41,876 bases of DNA, taken from the NCBI GenBank assembly GCA_022511295.1, contig JAFLRT010000008.1, forward strand, positions 1 through 41,876, read 5' to 3'. The notes under the pieces are model-generated. The model saw nothing but the letters and a program-made list of their open reading frames with translations, searched no databases and had not been told where the DNA came from. Made by a program: the position numbers and the translations under genes. Positions 7,912 to 15,673 of the stretch are shown here, piece after piece. This DNA comes from Alistipes sp. (GTDB taxonomy: Bacteria; Bacteroidota; Bacteroidia; Bacteroidales; Rikenellaceae). The stretch's first letter is position 1. Every line of letters starts with the position of its first letter.

Positions 7912-9458
7912 AACCCATACTCGCCGGACGCACACTCCTGTTGTGTGTGCTTACCGCTGTCGTACTGCCGTCGAGGCTCTATTCGCAGCAGTCGCAGAGA
8001 CGTATGGCAGGACTTGAGCGCAATGCAGAGTATGTGTCTGCCATAGCCGAAGAGAGGCAACTCAAAAACACGGTGGACTCCCTCTCCGGCGTCGTTACAG
8101 AACTGCGCGAGACGCTTGCGGATAACAGCGCCGACTATGACAGGCTTTCAGCCGAGATATTGCAACTCGAAAGCAACGTTATCAATTTGAATAACCGCCG
8201 TTCGGCAATTGCAGGAAGAATAACTGCTATCGAGAGTGAGTGGTTGGCTGTTAATTCGGATTACAACGACCGCAATATCGACACCGATATCGCGACAAGT
8301 ACCGAAGAGAGAACCAATTACGCCGATTTGGTACGCAACTCGTACTTTCGTCAGGCGCTCTCGGACGGAGACTACTCTACCCTGCTGATGGCACAAGAGT
8401 ATGAGGCTGTTGCGATGAATCTGCTCGCAGAATATGACAGGTGCTATCGTAATCTCGAACAGGTGAAAGCCGAATACGATGCTGCAAAATGCGACGCAGC
8501 CGCAGAGTCACTGATGACGCAGTTCCATAAAATGCAGTATGAATGCACAAAGGTCTCCGATTTGCTCTCCGAGGTATGGAATCGCATATATGACAACAAG
8601 AGTTACATATACGAACTGATTCTGGACAAAGACGGCTGCGAAGATGTACTGCTTCGGGCAGAAAAATTGCAGGCTGCAACGCGTCAACATAAAAACAGAG
8701 AGAGCGGATGTTATGCCTCGGATGCAGTTACCGCTTACTGCCTTGGCAAACGCTGTTTGCTCTCCTGCGAGATAGATATTGCGAATACGGCCGGTCTTAA
8801 AAATGCAGCCGACTCGCTATCGGCCGCCGCATCACTCTTCAGTTCGGTTCAATACGACTACAAACCGGTTAATATAGCGAGGCGAAATTTTGTAGTATAC
8901 AGTTCTTTGACACCATCATCACAAACATATTACAGCACAAAGAGACCAATTCCGGAGTGCGAGGTATACTCTTATGGGACAATCTACCGCATACGTCTTG
9001 AGCGCACGAACAAACCGCAGCCTCAGTCCAGATTCAACGGTATGCAACCGGTATACTGCAAACGCAATCCTGACAACTCTGTAACATACTATGCAGGAGG
9101 ATATCGCACCATCGAAGATGCAGAAAACGGACTTAATGTCGCCAAACGTCTCGGGTTCGGTTCGGCAGTTATTGCTGCGTGGTTCGACGGAGAGTATGGT
9201 GAGGGTACCGAAGAGTTGGAACGCCTTGCGGCAAAGAGTTTTATTGTCGAAATCAAAGGCGCCGACGAGTTGCCTGCTCGCGTGCGTGATATTATCGCCT
9301 CGGTCAAGACTTCTCTCAACATATCCCGTACCGGCAAGGGTCTTTTCGTTGTAGGAAATTTCACATCCATATACGAGGCAAGAAAGTTCGCCGAAGATAT
9401 TAATTCAATTTACACCTCACTCACCGCTTCGGTTTCAGAGATTGATGATATGAAATAA
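7902..9458 (+). CDS. Exported coiled-coil protein with SPOR-like C-terminus
   Basis: The start is a GTG overlapping the trkH end by 10 nt. It gives a good signal peptide (RTLLLCVLTAVVLPSRLYS), so the 518-residue product is exported. Residues about 45-130 and 155-240 form charged coiled-coil helices. The C-terminal third contains two repeats resembling peptidoglycan-binding SPOR folds: about 365-430 (VTYYAGGYRTIEDAENG) and about 447-515 (LFVVGNFTSIYEARKFAEDI). Such repeats with the aromatic-gly-aromatic strand followed by a helix are common in Bacteroidota envelope proteins. I would expect a periplasmic, cell-wall-associated role. The SPOR assignment rests on pattern only, and the link with potassium uptake is unexplained. 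Confidence 0.75.
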   Translation: MAVKPILAGRTLLLCVLTAVVLPSRLYSQQSQRRMAGLERNAEYVSAIAEERQLKNTVDSLSGVVTELRETLADNSADYDRLSAEILQLESNVINLNNRRSAIAGRITAIESEWLAVNSDYNDRNIDTDIATSTEERTNYADLVRNSYFRQALSDGDYSTLLMAQEYEAVAMNLLAEYDRCYRNLEQVKAEYDAAKCDAAAESLMTQFHKMQYECTKVSDLLSEVWNRIYDNKSYIYELILDKDGCEDVLLRAEKLQAATRQHKNRESGCYASDAVTAYCLGKRCLLSCEIDIANTAGLKNAADSLSAAASLFSSVQYDYKPVNIARRNFVVYSSLTPSSQTYYSTKRPIPECEVYSYGTIYRIRLERTNKPQPQSRFNGMQPVYCKRNPDNSVTYYAGGYRTIEDAENGLNVAKRLGFGSAVIAAWFDGEYGEGTEELERLAAKSFIVEIKGADELPARVRDIIASVKTSLNISRTGKGLFVVGNFTSIYEARKFAEDINSIYTSLTASVSEIDDMK

Positions 9459-9465
9459 AGGTCTA

Positions 9466-9499
9466 TTTTTTGTCGTTTCGGATAAAAATAGTATCTTTA
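9466..9499 (+). promoter_or_regulatory. Consensus promoter of nfeD-floA
   Basis: TTTTTTG (9466-9472) precedes TATCTTTA (9492-9499) with exactly 19 nt between, close to TTTG-N19-TAnnTTTG. Transcription should start about 15 nt before the nfeD ATG at 9520. Confidence 0.65.
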
Positions 9500-9519
9500 A
9501 CCGACAAAAACTTTATATT

Positions 9520-9981
9520 ATGGTTTATATAATTTTGCTTATAGTCCTCGGCATACTGTTTCTTGTTGCCGAACTTGTATTCTTGAGCGGTTCATTTTTC
9601 GGCACAGCTCTCTCCATAGTATGTTTTGGCGGCTCTATATGGCTTGCATTTACCCAATACGGTACTATGACAGGTATCGTCACAGTTATCGTGGTAGCGC
9701 TGCTGTCATTGATAGCAACCGTAATATCCCTGCGCGCCAAGACGTGGCAACGACTCGCCTTATCCCAGGAGATAGAGTCGTCAAGCATGGAACTGCCGGA
9801 GCAAACGCTTCGTGAAGGAGACAGAGGAGTAACTGTTTCACGCCTATCCCCTATGGGCAAGATTGAGGTCGGAGGTAAAATCTACGAAGCGAAATCGGCC
9901 GACGCCTTTATCGACCAGAAGTGCGAGATTGAGGTAACCGGATTTGAAAATTTCAGCGTAATTGTCAGAAAAATCAAATAA
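9520..9981 (+). CDS. NfeD-family membrane protein
   Basis: The 153-residue product has two or three N-terminal membrane segments (about 2-20, 27-45, 50-72) and a C-terminal OB-fold-like domain (about 95-153; GDRGVTVSRLSPMGKIEVGG and an IVRKIK end). This is the short NfeD form without the ClpP-like protease domain. NfeD proteins act with flotillins at the inner membrane, in membrane-domain organisation. The gene is followed after 25 nt by floA, the standard pairing, and this supports both calls. It has its own consensus promoter and a short leader. Confidence 0.88.
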   Translation: MVYIILLIVLGILFLVAELVFLSGSFFGTALSIVCFGGSIWLAFTQYGTMTGIVTVIVVALLSLIATVISLRAKTWQRLALSQEIESSSMELPEQTLREGDRGVTVSRLSPMGKIEVGGKIYEAKSADAFIDQKCEIEVTGFENFSVIVRKIK

Positions 9982-10006
9982 CAACAAAACAAATAACTAA
10001 TAGAAT

Positions 10007-10972
10007 ATGAACGAAATTTTTATTGCGGTAATTGTAGCGCTGTCGCTCATTGCTCTTTGGCTGATTTTTTATTTTATCCCCGTAGGATTGTGGTTCTCGG
10101 CTTTAGTGTCCGGTGTCCGCATCAACCTGTTGCAGTTGGTGCTTATGCGCTGGCGCAAGGTTCCGCCTTCAACTATCGTCTCGTCGATGATTGAAGGCAC
10201 GAAGGCCGGTCTTAAACTCAACCCCAACGAACTTGAGGCGCACTATCTCGCCGGCGGTAATGTAACCAATGTGGTTCACGCGCTTGTTTCGGCACAGAAG
10301 GCGAGCATAATGCTCGATTTCAAGATGGCTACGGCTATCGACCTCGCAGGCCGCGACGTATTCGAAGCGGTGCAGATGTCCGTAAACCCCAAAGTGATAA
10401 ACACCCCTCCCGTTGCTGCCGTTGCCAAGGATGGTATACAACTCATCGCCAAGGCTCGTGTAACGGTGCGTGCCAATATCAAGCAATTAGTGGGCGGTGC
10501 AGGCGAAGAGACGGTTCTGGCACGCGTCGGTGAGGGTATCGTATCGTCAATCGGTTCAGCCGACTCGCACAAAACCGTATTGGAGAATCCTGACAACATC
10601 TCACGCGTAGTGCTTGAGAAGGGTCTTGATGCCGGTACCGCATTCGAGATATTGTCGATTGATATTGCAGATATCGACGTAGGAAAGAATATCGGTGCGC
10701 AGTTGCAGATGGACCAGGCCGATGCAGACAAGAATATCGCCCAGGCCAAAGCCGAGGAGCGTCGTGCAATGGCAGTGGCTCTCGAGCAGGAGAACCGCGC
10801 CAAGGCTCAGGAGGCTCGCGCAAAGGTGATACTTGCCGAGGCGGAAGTGCCGCTTGCAATGGCAGAAGCCTTCCGTAACGGCAATCTCGGCATAATGGAC
10901 TATTACAAGATGAAGAATGTGATGGCCGATACCGCGATGCGCGAATCCATATCGAGACCAGACAAGAAATAG
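10007..10972 (+). CDS. floA: Flotillin-like protein FloA
   Basis: The 321-residue protein has an N-terminal membrane hairpin (about 5-35), a conserved central region (about 40-230) and a C-terminal coiled-coil rich in Ala, Glu, Lys and Gln (about 235-300). Features matching FloA (formerly UPF0365) include [11 protein letters not shown], the [13 protein letters not shown] segment and [21 protein letters not shown]. FloA oligomerises in the inner membrane and marks functional membrane microdomains. It is in an operon with nfeD upstream and a small four-helix membrane protein downstream (58-nt gap). Confidence 0.95.
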   Translation: MNEIFIAVIVALSLIALWLIFYFIPVGLWFSALVSGVRINLLQLVLMRWRKVPPSTIVSSMIEGTKAGLKLNPNELEAHYLAGGNVTNVVHALVSAQKASIMLDFKMATAIDLAGRDVFEAVQMSVNPKVINTPPVAAVAKDGIQLIAKARVTVRANIKQLVGGAGEETVLARVGEGIVSSIGSADSHKTVLENPDNISRVVLEKGLDAGTAFEILSIDIADIDVGKNIGAQLQMDQADADKNIAQAKAEERRAMAVALEQENRAKAQEARAKVILAEAEVPLAMAEAFRNGNLGIMDYYKMKNVMADTAMRESISRPDKK

Positions 10973-11030
10973 CGAATAGAACACACAAAGCACCAGAATC
11001 TGTCTGTTTCAGCATAAGAATATCAACCCG

Positions 11031-11423
11031 ATGGCATCACTCTCCGATAAAGAATGGTTCCAAAAATTGGTTATGTGGCAGATTCCTATGCTTACGATTA
11101 TATTCGGCTATACCTCTCCTGTCGGCTGGCGATTGCCTGTGGCTATATTGCTGCTCATCTATGCCATAGCCATCGCTGCCGGATATGGCGACTGGATGCT
11201 GATAGCGTATTCGCGAGGCAAAAAGCGCAAAAGAGAGCGGCGGGAAGAGGCGGCAATGATACGCAAAGCACCTTTGCGTGCCGTTATGGCGATTTGGAAT
11301 ATTGTCATAGCCGGAACGTTGGCCTTGTCGTCTTACATACAAATACCGATTCTGTGGTTATTGGTTACATTCTTTGCGGTCTCGGTTGTATGTCTGTTGC
11401 TCGCCAATATCCTCGCACACTAA
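11031..11423 (+). CDS. Small four-helix membrane protein, unknown function
   Basis: The 130-residue product has four predicted membrane segments (about 13-30, 33-52, 85-103, 106-128). A strongly basic cytoplasmic loop separates the pairs (RGKKRKRERREEAAMIRK, about 63-80). I do not recognise a family. It lies 58 nt after floA on the same strand and before the terminator at 11444-11473, so it is probably the last gene of the nfeD-floA transcript. Membrane-domain association is therefore possible, but it is inferred only from position. Confidence 0.75.
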   Translation: MASLSDKEWFQKLVMWQIPMLTIIFGYTSPVGWRLPVAILLLIYAIAIAAGYGDWMLIAYSRGKKRKRERREEAAMIRKAPLRAVMAIWNIVIAGTLALSSYIQIPILWLLVTFFAVSVVCLLLANILAH

Positions 11424-11443
11424 AACAGTAGCGGCAATAACAG

Positions 11444-11473
11444 AGCCGACGGTTGAATGGACAACCGTCGGCT
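11444..11473 (+). terminator. Intrinsic terminator after nfeD-floA operon
   Basis: A perfect 12-bp stem (AGCCGACGGTTG / CAACCGTCGGCT) with a 6-nt loop is followed by a short T-rich stretch. It lies 20 nt after the stop codon of the small membrane protein. Confidence 0.8.
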
Positions 11474-11530
11474 TTACATATCAAGCACGAAAAAATCCGG
11501 ATAGAACAGATTGTTTCGCCACTTTTTTCA

Positions 11531-11538
11531 TATATTTG
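11531..11538 (+). promoter_or_regulatory. Promoter -7 element of the FISUMP lipoprotein
   Basis: TATATTTG followed by C lies 40 nt before the ATG at 11578. It falls within the upstream part of a longer open frame and so supports 11578 as the true start. Confidence 0.6.
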
Positions 11539-11577
11539 CAGTTGATTTGCAGAAGTATATATAGATTACATATAAGT

Positions 11578-13029
11578 ATGAGAAATATAACCAAATTCGC
11601 ATTTGCTCTGCTTGCCGGAGCGCTGTTGCTCGCCTGCAAAAAGGATGAACCGTGCAAGGTATCGTTCCCTGTATCGGCTGTATACCTTTCCGACTGGGGA
11701 GAAAGCACTGCAATAAAACTGAATCTCACCAACGTAAACTATATCACCGTTTCGTCGGCAACAAATGGTTGGAAAGCCGAGGTGGACCGCCCCTCCCGCA
11801 CACTCTCAATTACTGCACCCGAGAGTGCAGATGCAGAGGGCGCCGCATTGTCCTCCATAATAACGTTGTCGGCATCATCACCGAGCGGCGACATGACCAG
11901 CGCCTCATTGTACGCCTATATAGTAAACGGAACGGTAGACTTAAGCGAAAATGGCACTCACTCCAACTGCTATGTAATCACGCAGCCCAATACGAGATAC
12001 CGTTTCAATGCCTCTCTCAAGGGTGAGAGCGATGAGCGTCTGGCTACGGCAAGCATAGGTATTGTCTGGCAGTCCAAAACCTCACTTGTCAAATATCTTA
12101 CCCTCGATGATGGCTATGCCGATTTCTATATAGATTCCGATACTGACGACTCCGACCGGATAACAAACGGCAACGCCCTGATAGCCGCCTATAACAGCGC
12201 CGGCAATATTATTTGGAGTTGGCACCTGTGGCTTACTCGCGAAGACCCTCGCACGGAGAATATATCGACCTACTCCAACGGTCTGACTTTTATGAATTAC
12301 AATCTCGGCGCTTTTGCCAATTCTGACGAATCGACGGACAAAGATGAGATACTCGCCTCTTACGGACTCTACTATCAGTGGGGACGCAAAGACCCGTTTA
12401 TGCGTCCGAGACACTACGACTGCGCCGACAACAGCGACGAGATTCTCTACAACGCCAAAGGTCGTTATTTCTATATTACGGTTGCCAAGACGAGCGCTTC
12501 GACCGGTACTATGGCCTATGCTACAGCCCACCCGACCGTTCTGCTCTCATCACCGGAGGGCAATCGTGGCGACTGGTTATATGGTGCAGGCGATGACGCT
12601 TTGTGGGGTGCTAATGCCGGTAAGACTGTAAACGACCCCTGCCCCAAAGGGTGGCGTGTTCCATCCAAAGAGGCATTCACGGTACTCGACATAGCAACCG
12701 CTGAAGATAATATGGAACTGGATTTGGCGCGCAAGATTTTCGGCTGGAATCTTACAGACAAAGGTAACTCGCAAAAACACTTCTATACAGGTGCCGGTTA
12801 CCGCAGTTATTTTGACGGCGTACTCTCGAACGTAAACTACAAAGAGCAGTATCCGCATACGCCTGTACCCTGGGTAGGCTACTATTGGACAAATGGTGCA
12901 GGTGCAAACTCGACAGGCTGTGCAATGTTTTTCGACTTGAACACCTCACGTGCAACAATCAACGACTTCAATCCGGTATCGCAGGAGTATCGCGCCAATG
13001 CGATGCAGGTGCGTTGCGTAAAAGAGTAG
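11578..13029 (+). CDS. Lipoprotein with a FISUMP-type C-terminal domain
   Basis: The chosen start gives a 483-residue product beginning with a lipoprotein signal (ALLAGALLLAC, lipidated Cys20, then KKDEP). An upstream in-frame ATG exists at 11374, but the promoter word at 11531 lies downstream of it. Residues about 25-125 resemble a beta-sandwich such as BACON. The C-terminal half has hallmarks of the Fibrobacter succinogenes major paralogous domain: LYYQWGRKDPF, the motif NDPCPKGWRVPSKEAF, GYYWTNG, and the terminal MQVRCVKE. In Bacteroidota such lipoproteins are surface or fimbria-associated and their role is mostly unknown. It is monocistronic, between a terminator and a convergent gene. 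Confidence 0.85.
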   Translation: MRNITKFAFALLAGALLLACKKDEPCKVSFPVSAVYLSDWGESTAIKLNLTNVNYITVSSATNGWKAEVDRPSRTLSITAPESADAEGAALSSIITLSASSPSGDMTSASLYAYIVNGTVDLSENGTHSNCYVITQPNTRYRFNASLKGESDERLATASIGIVWQSKTSLVKYLTLDDGYADFYIDSDTDDSDRITNGNALIAAYNSAGNIIWSWHLWLTREDPRTENISTYSNGLTFMNYNLGAFANSDESTDKDEILASYGLYYQWGRKDPFMRPRHYDCADNSDEILYNAKGRYFYITVAKTSASTGTMAYATAHPTVLLSSPEGNRGDWLYGAGDDALWGANAGKTVNDPCPKGWRVPSKEAFTVLDIATAEDNMELDLARKIFGWNLTDKGNSQKHFYTGAGYRSYFDGVLSNVNYKEQYPHTPVPWVGYYWTNGAGANSTGCAMFFDLNTSRATINDFNPVSQEYRANAMQVRCVKE

Positions 13030-13072
13030 GCTAAACTATTGCCGGTGCCGGTCAAACGATTATTGTTTGTCG

Positions 13073-14065
13073 TTACAATTCCGCCAGGAACTGCATAACA
13101 TCCACATCGTCCGGACAATCTTCCAATCGCGGACGTTGTGAACAGCCGAAAGGTACCGACCGAGGATGATTGACGCAGTGCGTTACCACGCATTGCAATT
13201 CATTGTCGTGTAATGCTATCCAATCGGTTACCTCATCCATTTCATCATACTCGGCGACGGATATCGTACTTAAATATGCAGGAAAATCTCTGTCCGGAAC
13301 AAACAGCGTGCTGCCCGCATCCGCAAACGCAGTTCCGCGCATTGTCAGCATTGCCTTTGCCTGCAAATAGTTATTGCGGTACTTGGGATTAACCTCTGAC
13401 GAAACAAACTTCAGTTCAGTGCCGCGAGGAACGAATAACATAGATACATTCCGGCAGCCAAGACCCGAATATAGCAGCATATCGGATTCCAGACCCGAGA
13501 GTTCTTCTTCCGTTTCATCGCCGGCAAGCACTGCAACCGAATGTCTGCTGCCGCGCAGGAGCATAGGAATATCTGCAAAGTGCGAGCGAAAGAAGCGAAC
13601 CGCATTATCGCTGCCGGTTGCTATAACCGCATCCGGAACGGATGACAGCAACCCCTCATCATCGATAACATTGACGGGTATTTCAGGTTCGATTTCACGC
13701 AGGAGCGAGACTACATACAGCATCAAAGCCGTATCTTTGGCTGATGGCTTTACAACAGCGCGATGTCCGCCTGCAATGACGCACAGCAGGTCGTAAAAGC
13801 CGACAAGAGGGATATTTCCCGCCATTACGACAGCCACACTTTTGGGTGTCCGAGGGTTTATAGCATAAACACTCAACCACCTCTCGAGTTTATCGTGTTG
13901 CAGCATCTGCGAGCGTATGGCTTCCACTGCATACGCAATCTCACGGACAGAAAACCACCCGTTGGCGGACACAGCCTGACGTATCACCTCGGATGAGGCT
14001 TCGTCGTTGCCAAACCTCTCCAACCGTTTGCCGAGTTGAACAGATATGTCGATTGCACTCTTCAT
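13073..14065 (-). CDS. LuxC-like acyl-CoA reductase
   Basis: The 330-residue protein belongs to the LuxC/aldehyde-dehydrogenase-like acyl-CoA reductase family of Bacteroidota. These are thought to reduce fatty acyl-CoA or acyl thioesters to aldehydes with NADPH. Visible features are the nucleotide-binding segment VVMAGNIPLVGFYDLL (about 79-94), the GG.RAVVKPS strand (99-108) and the probable catalytic Cys204 in SGLGCRNVS. It is shorter than LuxC (about 480 residues), as usual for this clade. The physiological substrate is unknown. It is divergent from the gene at 14130. Its -7 word (14071-14078) ends only 5 nt from the ATG, so the mRNA may be leaderless. Confidence 0.85.
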   Translation of the reverse strand: MKSAIDISVQLGKRLERFGNDEASSEVIRQAVSANGWFSVREIAYAVEAIRSQMLQHDKLERWLSVYAINPRTPKSVAVVMAGNIPLVGFYDLLCVIAGGHRAVVKPSAKDTALMLYVVSLLREIEPEIPVNVIDDEGLLSSVPDAVIATGSDNAVRFFRSHFADIPMLLRGSRHSVAVLAGDETEEELSGLESDMLLYSGLGCRNVSMLFVPRGTELKFVSSEVNPKYRNNYLQAKAMLTMRGTAFADAGSTLFVPDRDFPAYLSTISVAEYDEMDEVTDWIALHDNELQCVVTHCVNHPRSVPFGCSQRPRLEDCPDDVDVMQFLAEL

Positions 14066-14070
14066 CGTTG

Positions 14071-14078
14071 CAAAGTTA
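14071..14078 (-). promoter_or_regulatory. Promoter -7 element, probably leaderless start
   Basis: On the - strand TAACTTTG is followed by CAACG and then the ATG at 14065. With the usual distance from this word to the transcription start, the transcript would begin at or within a couple of bases of the start codon. It is back-to-back with the + strand element at 14100. Confidence 0.55.
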
Positions 14079-14099
14079 GTTGTTTTTAATTTTTATCGC

Positions 14100-14107
14100 T
14101 ATCTTTG
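14100..14107 (+). promoter_or_regulatory. Promoter -7 element for the miaA pair
   Basis: TATCTTTG lies 22 nt before the ATG at 14130. Together with 14071-14078 it forms a compact divergent promoter of about 65 bp. Confidence 0.6.
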
Positions 14108-14129
14108 TAATCGTTAAAATATATAAAAC

Positions 14130-14645
14130 ATGTCAATGATTCTGCAATTCCGAATGCTCAGCGACGAAAACGACAACTTTGTCCGCGATTATGAGGTTAT
14201 GTACGATATGACGCTGTACGATTTTCACAAATTCATTCTCTCATCTCTCGACTATGAAGATTGTATGGCTTCATTCTTCACTGCCGACGACCATTGGGAG
14301 CCAATCCGCGAATTTACAGCCGTAGATATGGGAGATATGGATGATGGCGAGGATGCACCGATACCAATGGATAAAGTTCTGATAGGTCAGATTGTAGCCA
14401 ATAACCGCGACAGACTTATATATCGTTTCGATATGTTCACCGAGCGAGCATACTATCTCGAACTTACCGGCGCAAAGAGACCCGAAGATGGATTCGAATA
14501 CCCTCGCACCGCTTTCGAGAATGCTCCGGCCCCCGACCAGTTTGACCCGGATGCAGTAGGTTCCGACGAAGGCTCCATCTTCAATGAGATGATGGGCGAC
14601 TTCAACGATTTCGACGGCGACGACTCCTATGACGACGAATATTGA
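14130..14645 (+). CDS. Acidic pRiA4b ORF-3-like protein
   Basis: The 171-residue product resembles the plasmid pRiA4b ORF-3-like family (also called IS1096 passenger TnpR-like), a cytoplasmic alpha/beta fold of unknown function. Supporting segments are the N-terminal strand-helix (ILQFRMLSDENDNFVRDYEV, MTLYDFHKFI) and the RLIYRFDMFTERAYYLEL strand pair (about 92-109). The last 45 residues are extremely acidic and rich in Asp, Glu and Phe, probably disordered. Despite the family name there is no sign of a transposon. It overlaps miaA by 17 nt and shares its promoter, so the two are probably translated in a coupled way. Confidence 0.7.
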   Translation: MSMILQFRMLSDENDNFVRDYEVMYDMTLYDFHKFILSSLDYEDCMASFFTADDHWEPIREFTAVDMGDMDDGEDAPIPMDKVLIGQIVANNRDRLIYRFDMFTERAYYLELTGAKRPEDGFEYPRTAFENAPAPDQFDPDAVGSDEGSIFNEMMGDFNDFDGDDSYDDEY

Positions 14646-15549
14646 CACCAAGCGTCTTATCGTTATCGTGGGCGCTACCGGCTCGGGCAAGACGGATTTA
14701 AGCATCGCTCTTGCCAGTTATTTCGGTGCGCCTGTAATCTCAACTGATTCACGGCAAATATACAGGAGCATCCCTATCGGTACCGCACAACCTACGGCAG
14801 AACAGTTGGCAGCGGTCAAACACTATTTTATAGCAACACACGACCTGACACAGGATTTCAGTTGCGGAGAGTTCGAAGAGCAGGCATCCCAACTGCTTGA
14901 ACAACTTTTTCAAATACACGATACCGTTATCGCTGTCGGCGGGTCCGGTTTGTATATCAAAGCCTTGTGTGAAGGTATGGACGACTTGCCGAAAGCCGAT
15001 ACCGGATTGCGTATGCAACTAAATAGACGTCTGCGCAATGAGGGATTGCAATCGCTTCGTGATGATTTGCAGCGTCTCGACCCGGAGTACTACGCGATTG
15101 TCGATTGCAACAACCCCTCACGTGTACTTCGCGCCGTAGAGGTCTGTATGCAGACCGGAGGAACATACACCGCTTTGCGCAAAGGTATGCAGCATAAACG
15201 CAATTACGATATTGTTAAAATAGGTATAGATATGCCGCGCGAAGAGTTGTACGACCGTATTAACCGCCGCGTGGAAATGATGATTGCCAACGGTCTTGAG
15301 CATGAGGCGCGCAAGGTCTATCATCTGCGGCATCTCAACTCATTGCAGACAGTCGGATACAGGGAACTCTTTGAGTGGTTCGACGGCTCCATTACACGCG
15401 AGGAGGCCATAGAGTTAATCAAACGCAATTCGCGCCGCTATGCCAAGCGTCAAATGACATGGTTCCGCCGCGATGAGGATATACATTGGTTCCCTTACGG
15501 CGATACAGATGCTGTTACAGAGTATCTCTCATCGGTGCTGCACTTATAA
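14629..15549 (+). CDS. miaA: tRNA dimethylallyltransferase
   Basis: MiaA adds a dimethylallyl group to N6 of adenosine-37 in tRNAs reading UNN codons. The 306-residue product has the P-loop [12 protein letters not shown] (about 13-24), the conserved [19 protein letters not shown] (38-56), the [13 protein letters not shown] segment (about 104-116) and the terminal [16 protein letters not shown] motif. The length is typical. The start overlaps the end of the acidic upstream gene by 17 nt. Together with fmt and mtaB it makes the window rich in tRNA-linked functions, but these are in separate transcripts. Confidence 0.96.
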   Translation: MTTNIDTKRLIVIVGATGSGKTDLSIALASYFGAPVISTDSRQIYRSIPIGTAQPTAEQLAAVKHYFIATHDLTQDFSCGEFEEQASQLLEQLFQIHDTVIAVGGSGLYIKALCEGMDDLPKADTGLRMQLNRRLRNEGLQSLRDDLQRLDPEYYAIVDCNNPSRVLRAVEVCMQTGGTYTALRKGMQHKRNYDIVKIGIDMPREELYDRINRRVEMMIANGLEHEARKVYHLRHLNSLQTVGYRELFEWFDGSITREEAIELIKRNSRRYAKRQMTWFRRDEDIHWFPYGDTDAVTEYLSSVLHL

Positions 15550-15576
15550 TATCGTACCGAAAATCGGCATAAATGA

Positions 15577-15606
15577 TTGCCAATTCCAAAAATTGCACTA
15601 TATTTG
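15577..15606 (+). promoter_or_regulatory. Promoter of rho
   Basis: TTG (15577-15579) is followed after 19 nt by TATATTTG (15599-15606). The transcript would start about 60 nt before the ATG at 15674, downstream of an alternative in-frame ATG at 15473, so the shorter Rho is favoured. Confidence 0.65.
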
Positions 15607-15673
15607 CATCAACAAACCGTTACTCGGTCGTCCGACCGGATTAACAATCACGAATTACATTGAGTTTCACAAT

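Noticed and set aside
13051-13071. Terminator between the FISUMP lipoprotein and the LuxC-like gene
   Set aside because: Only a 5-bp stem (CAAAC/GTTTG) with a 7-nt loop and no clear T-run; too weak to list.
14130-14645. Transposon remnant suggested by the family name TnpR/pRiA4b
   Set aside because: No inverted repeats, transposase or composition shift; the gene is coupled to miaA.
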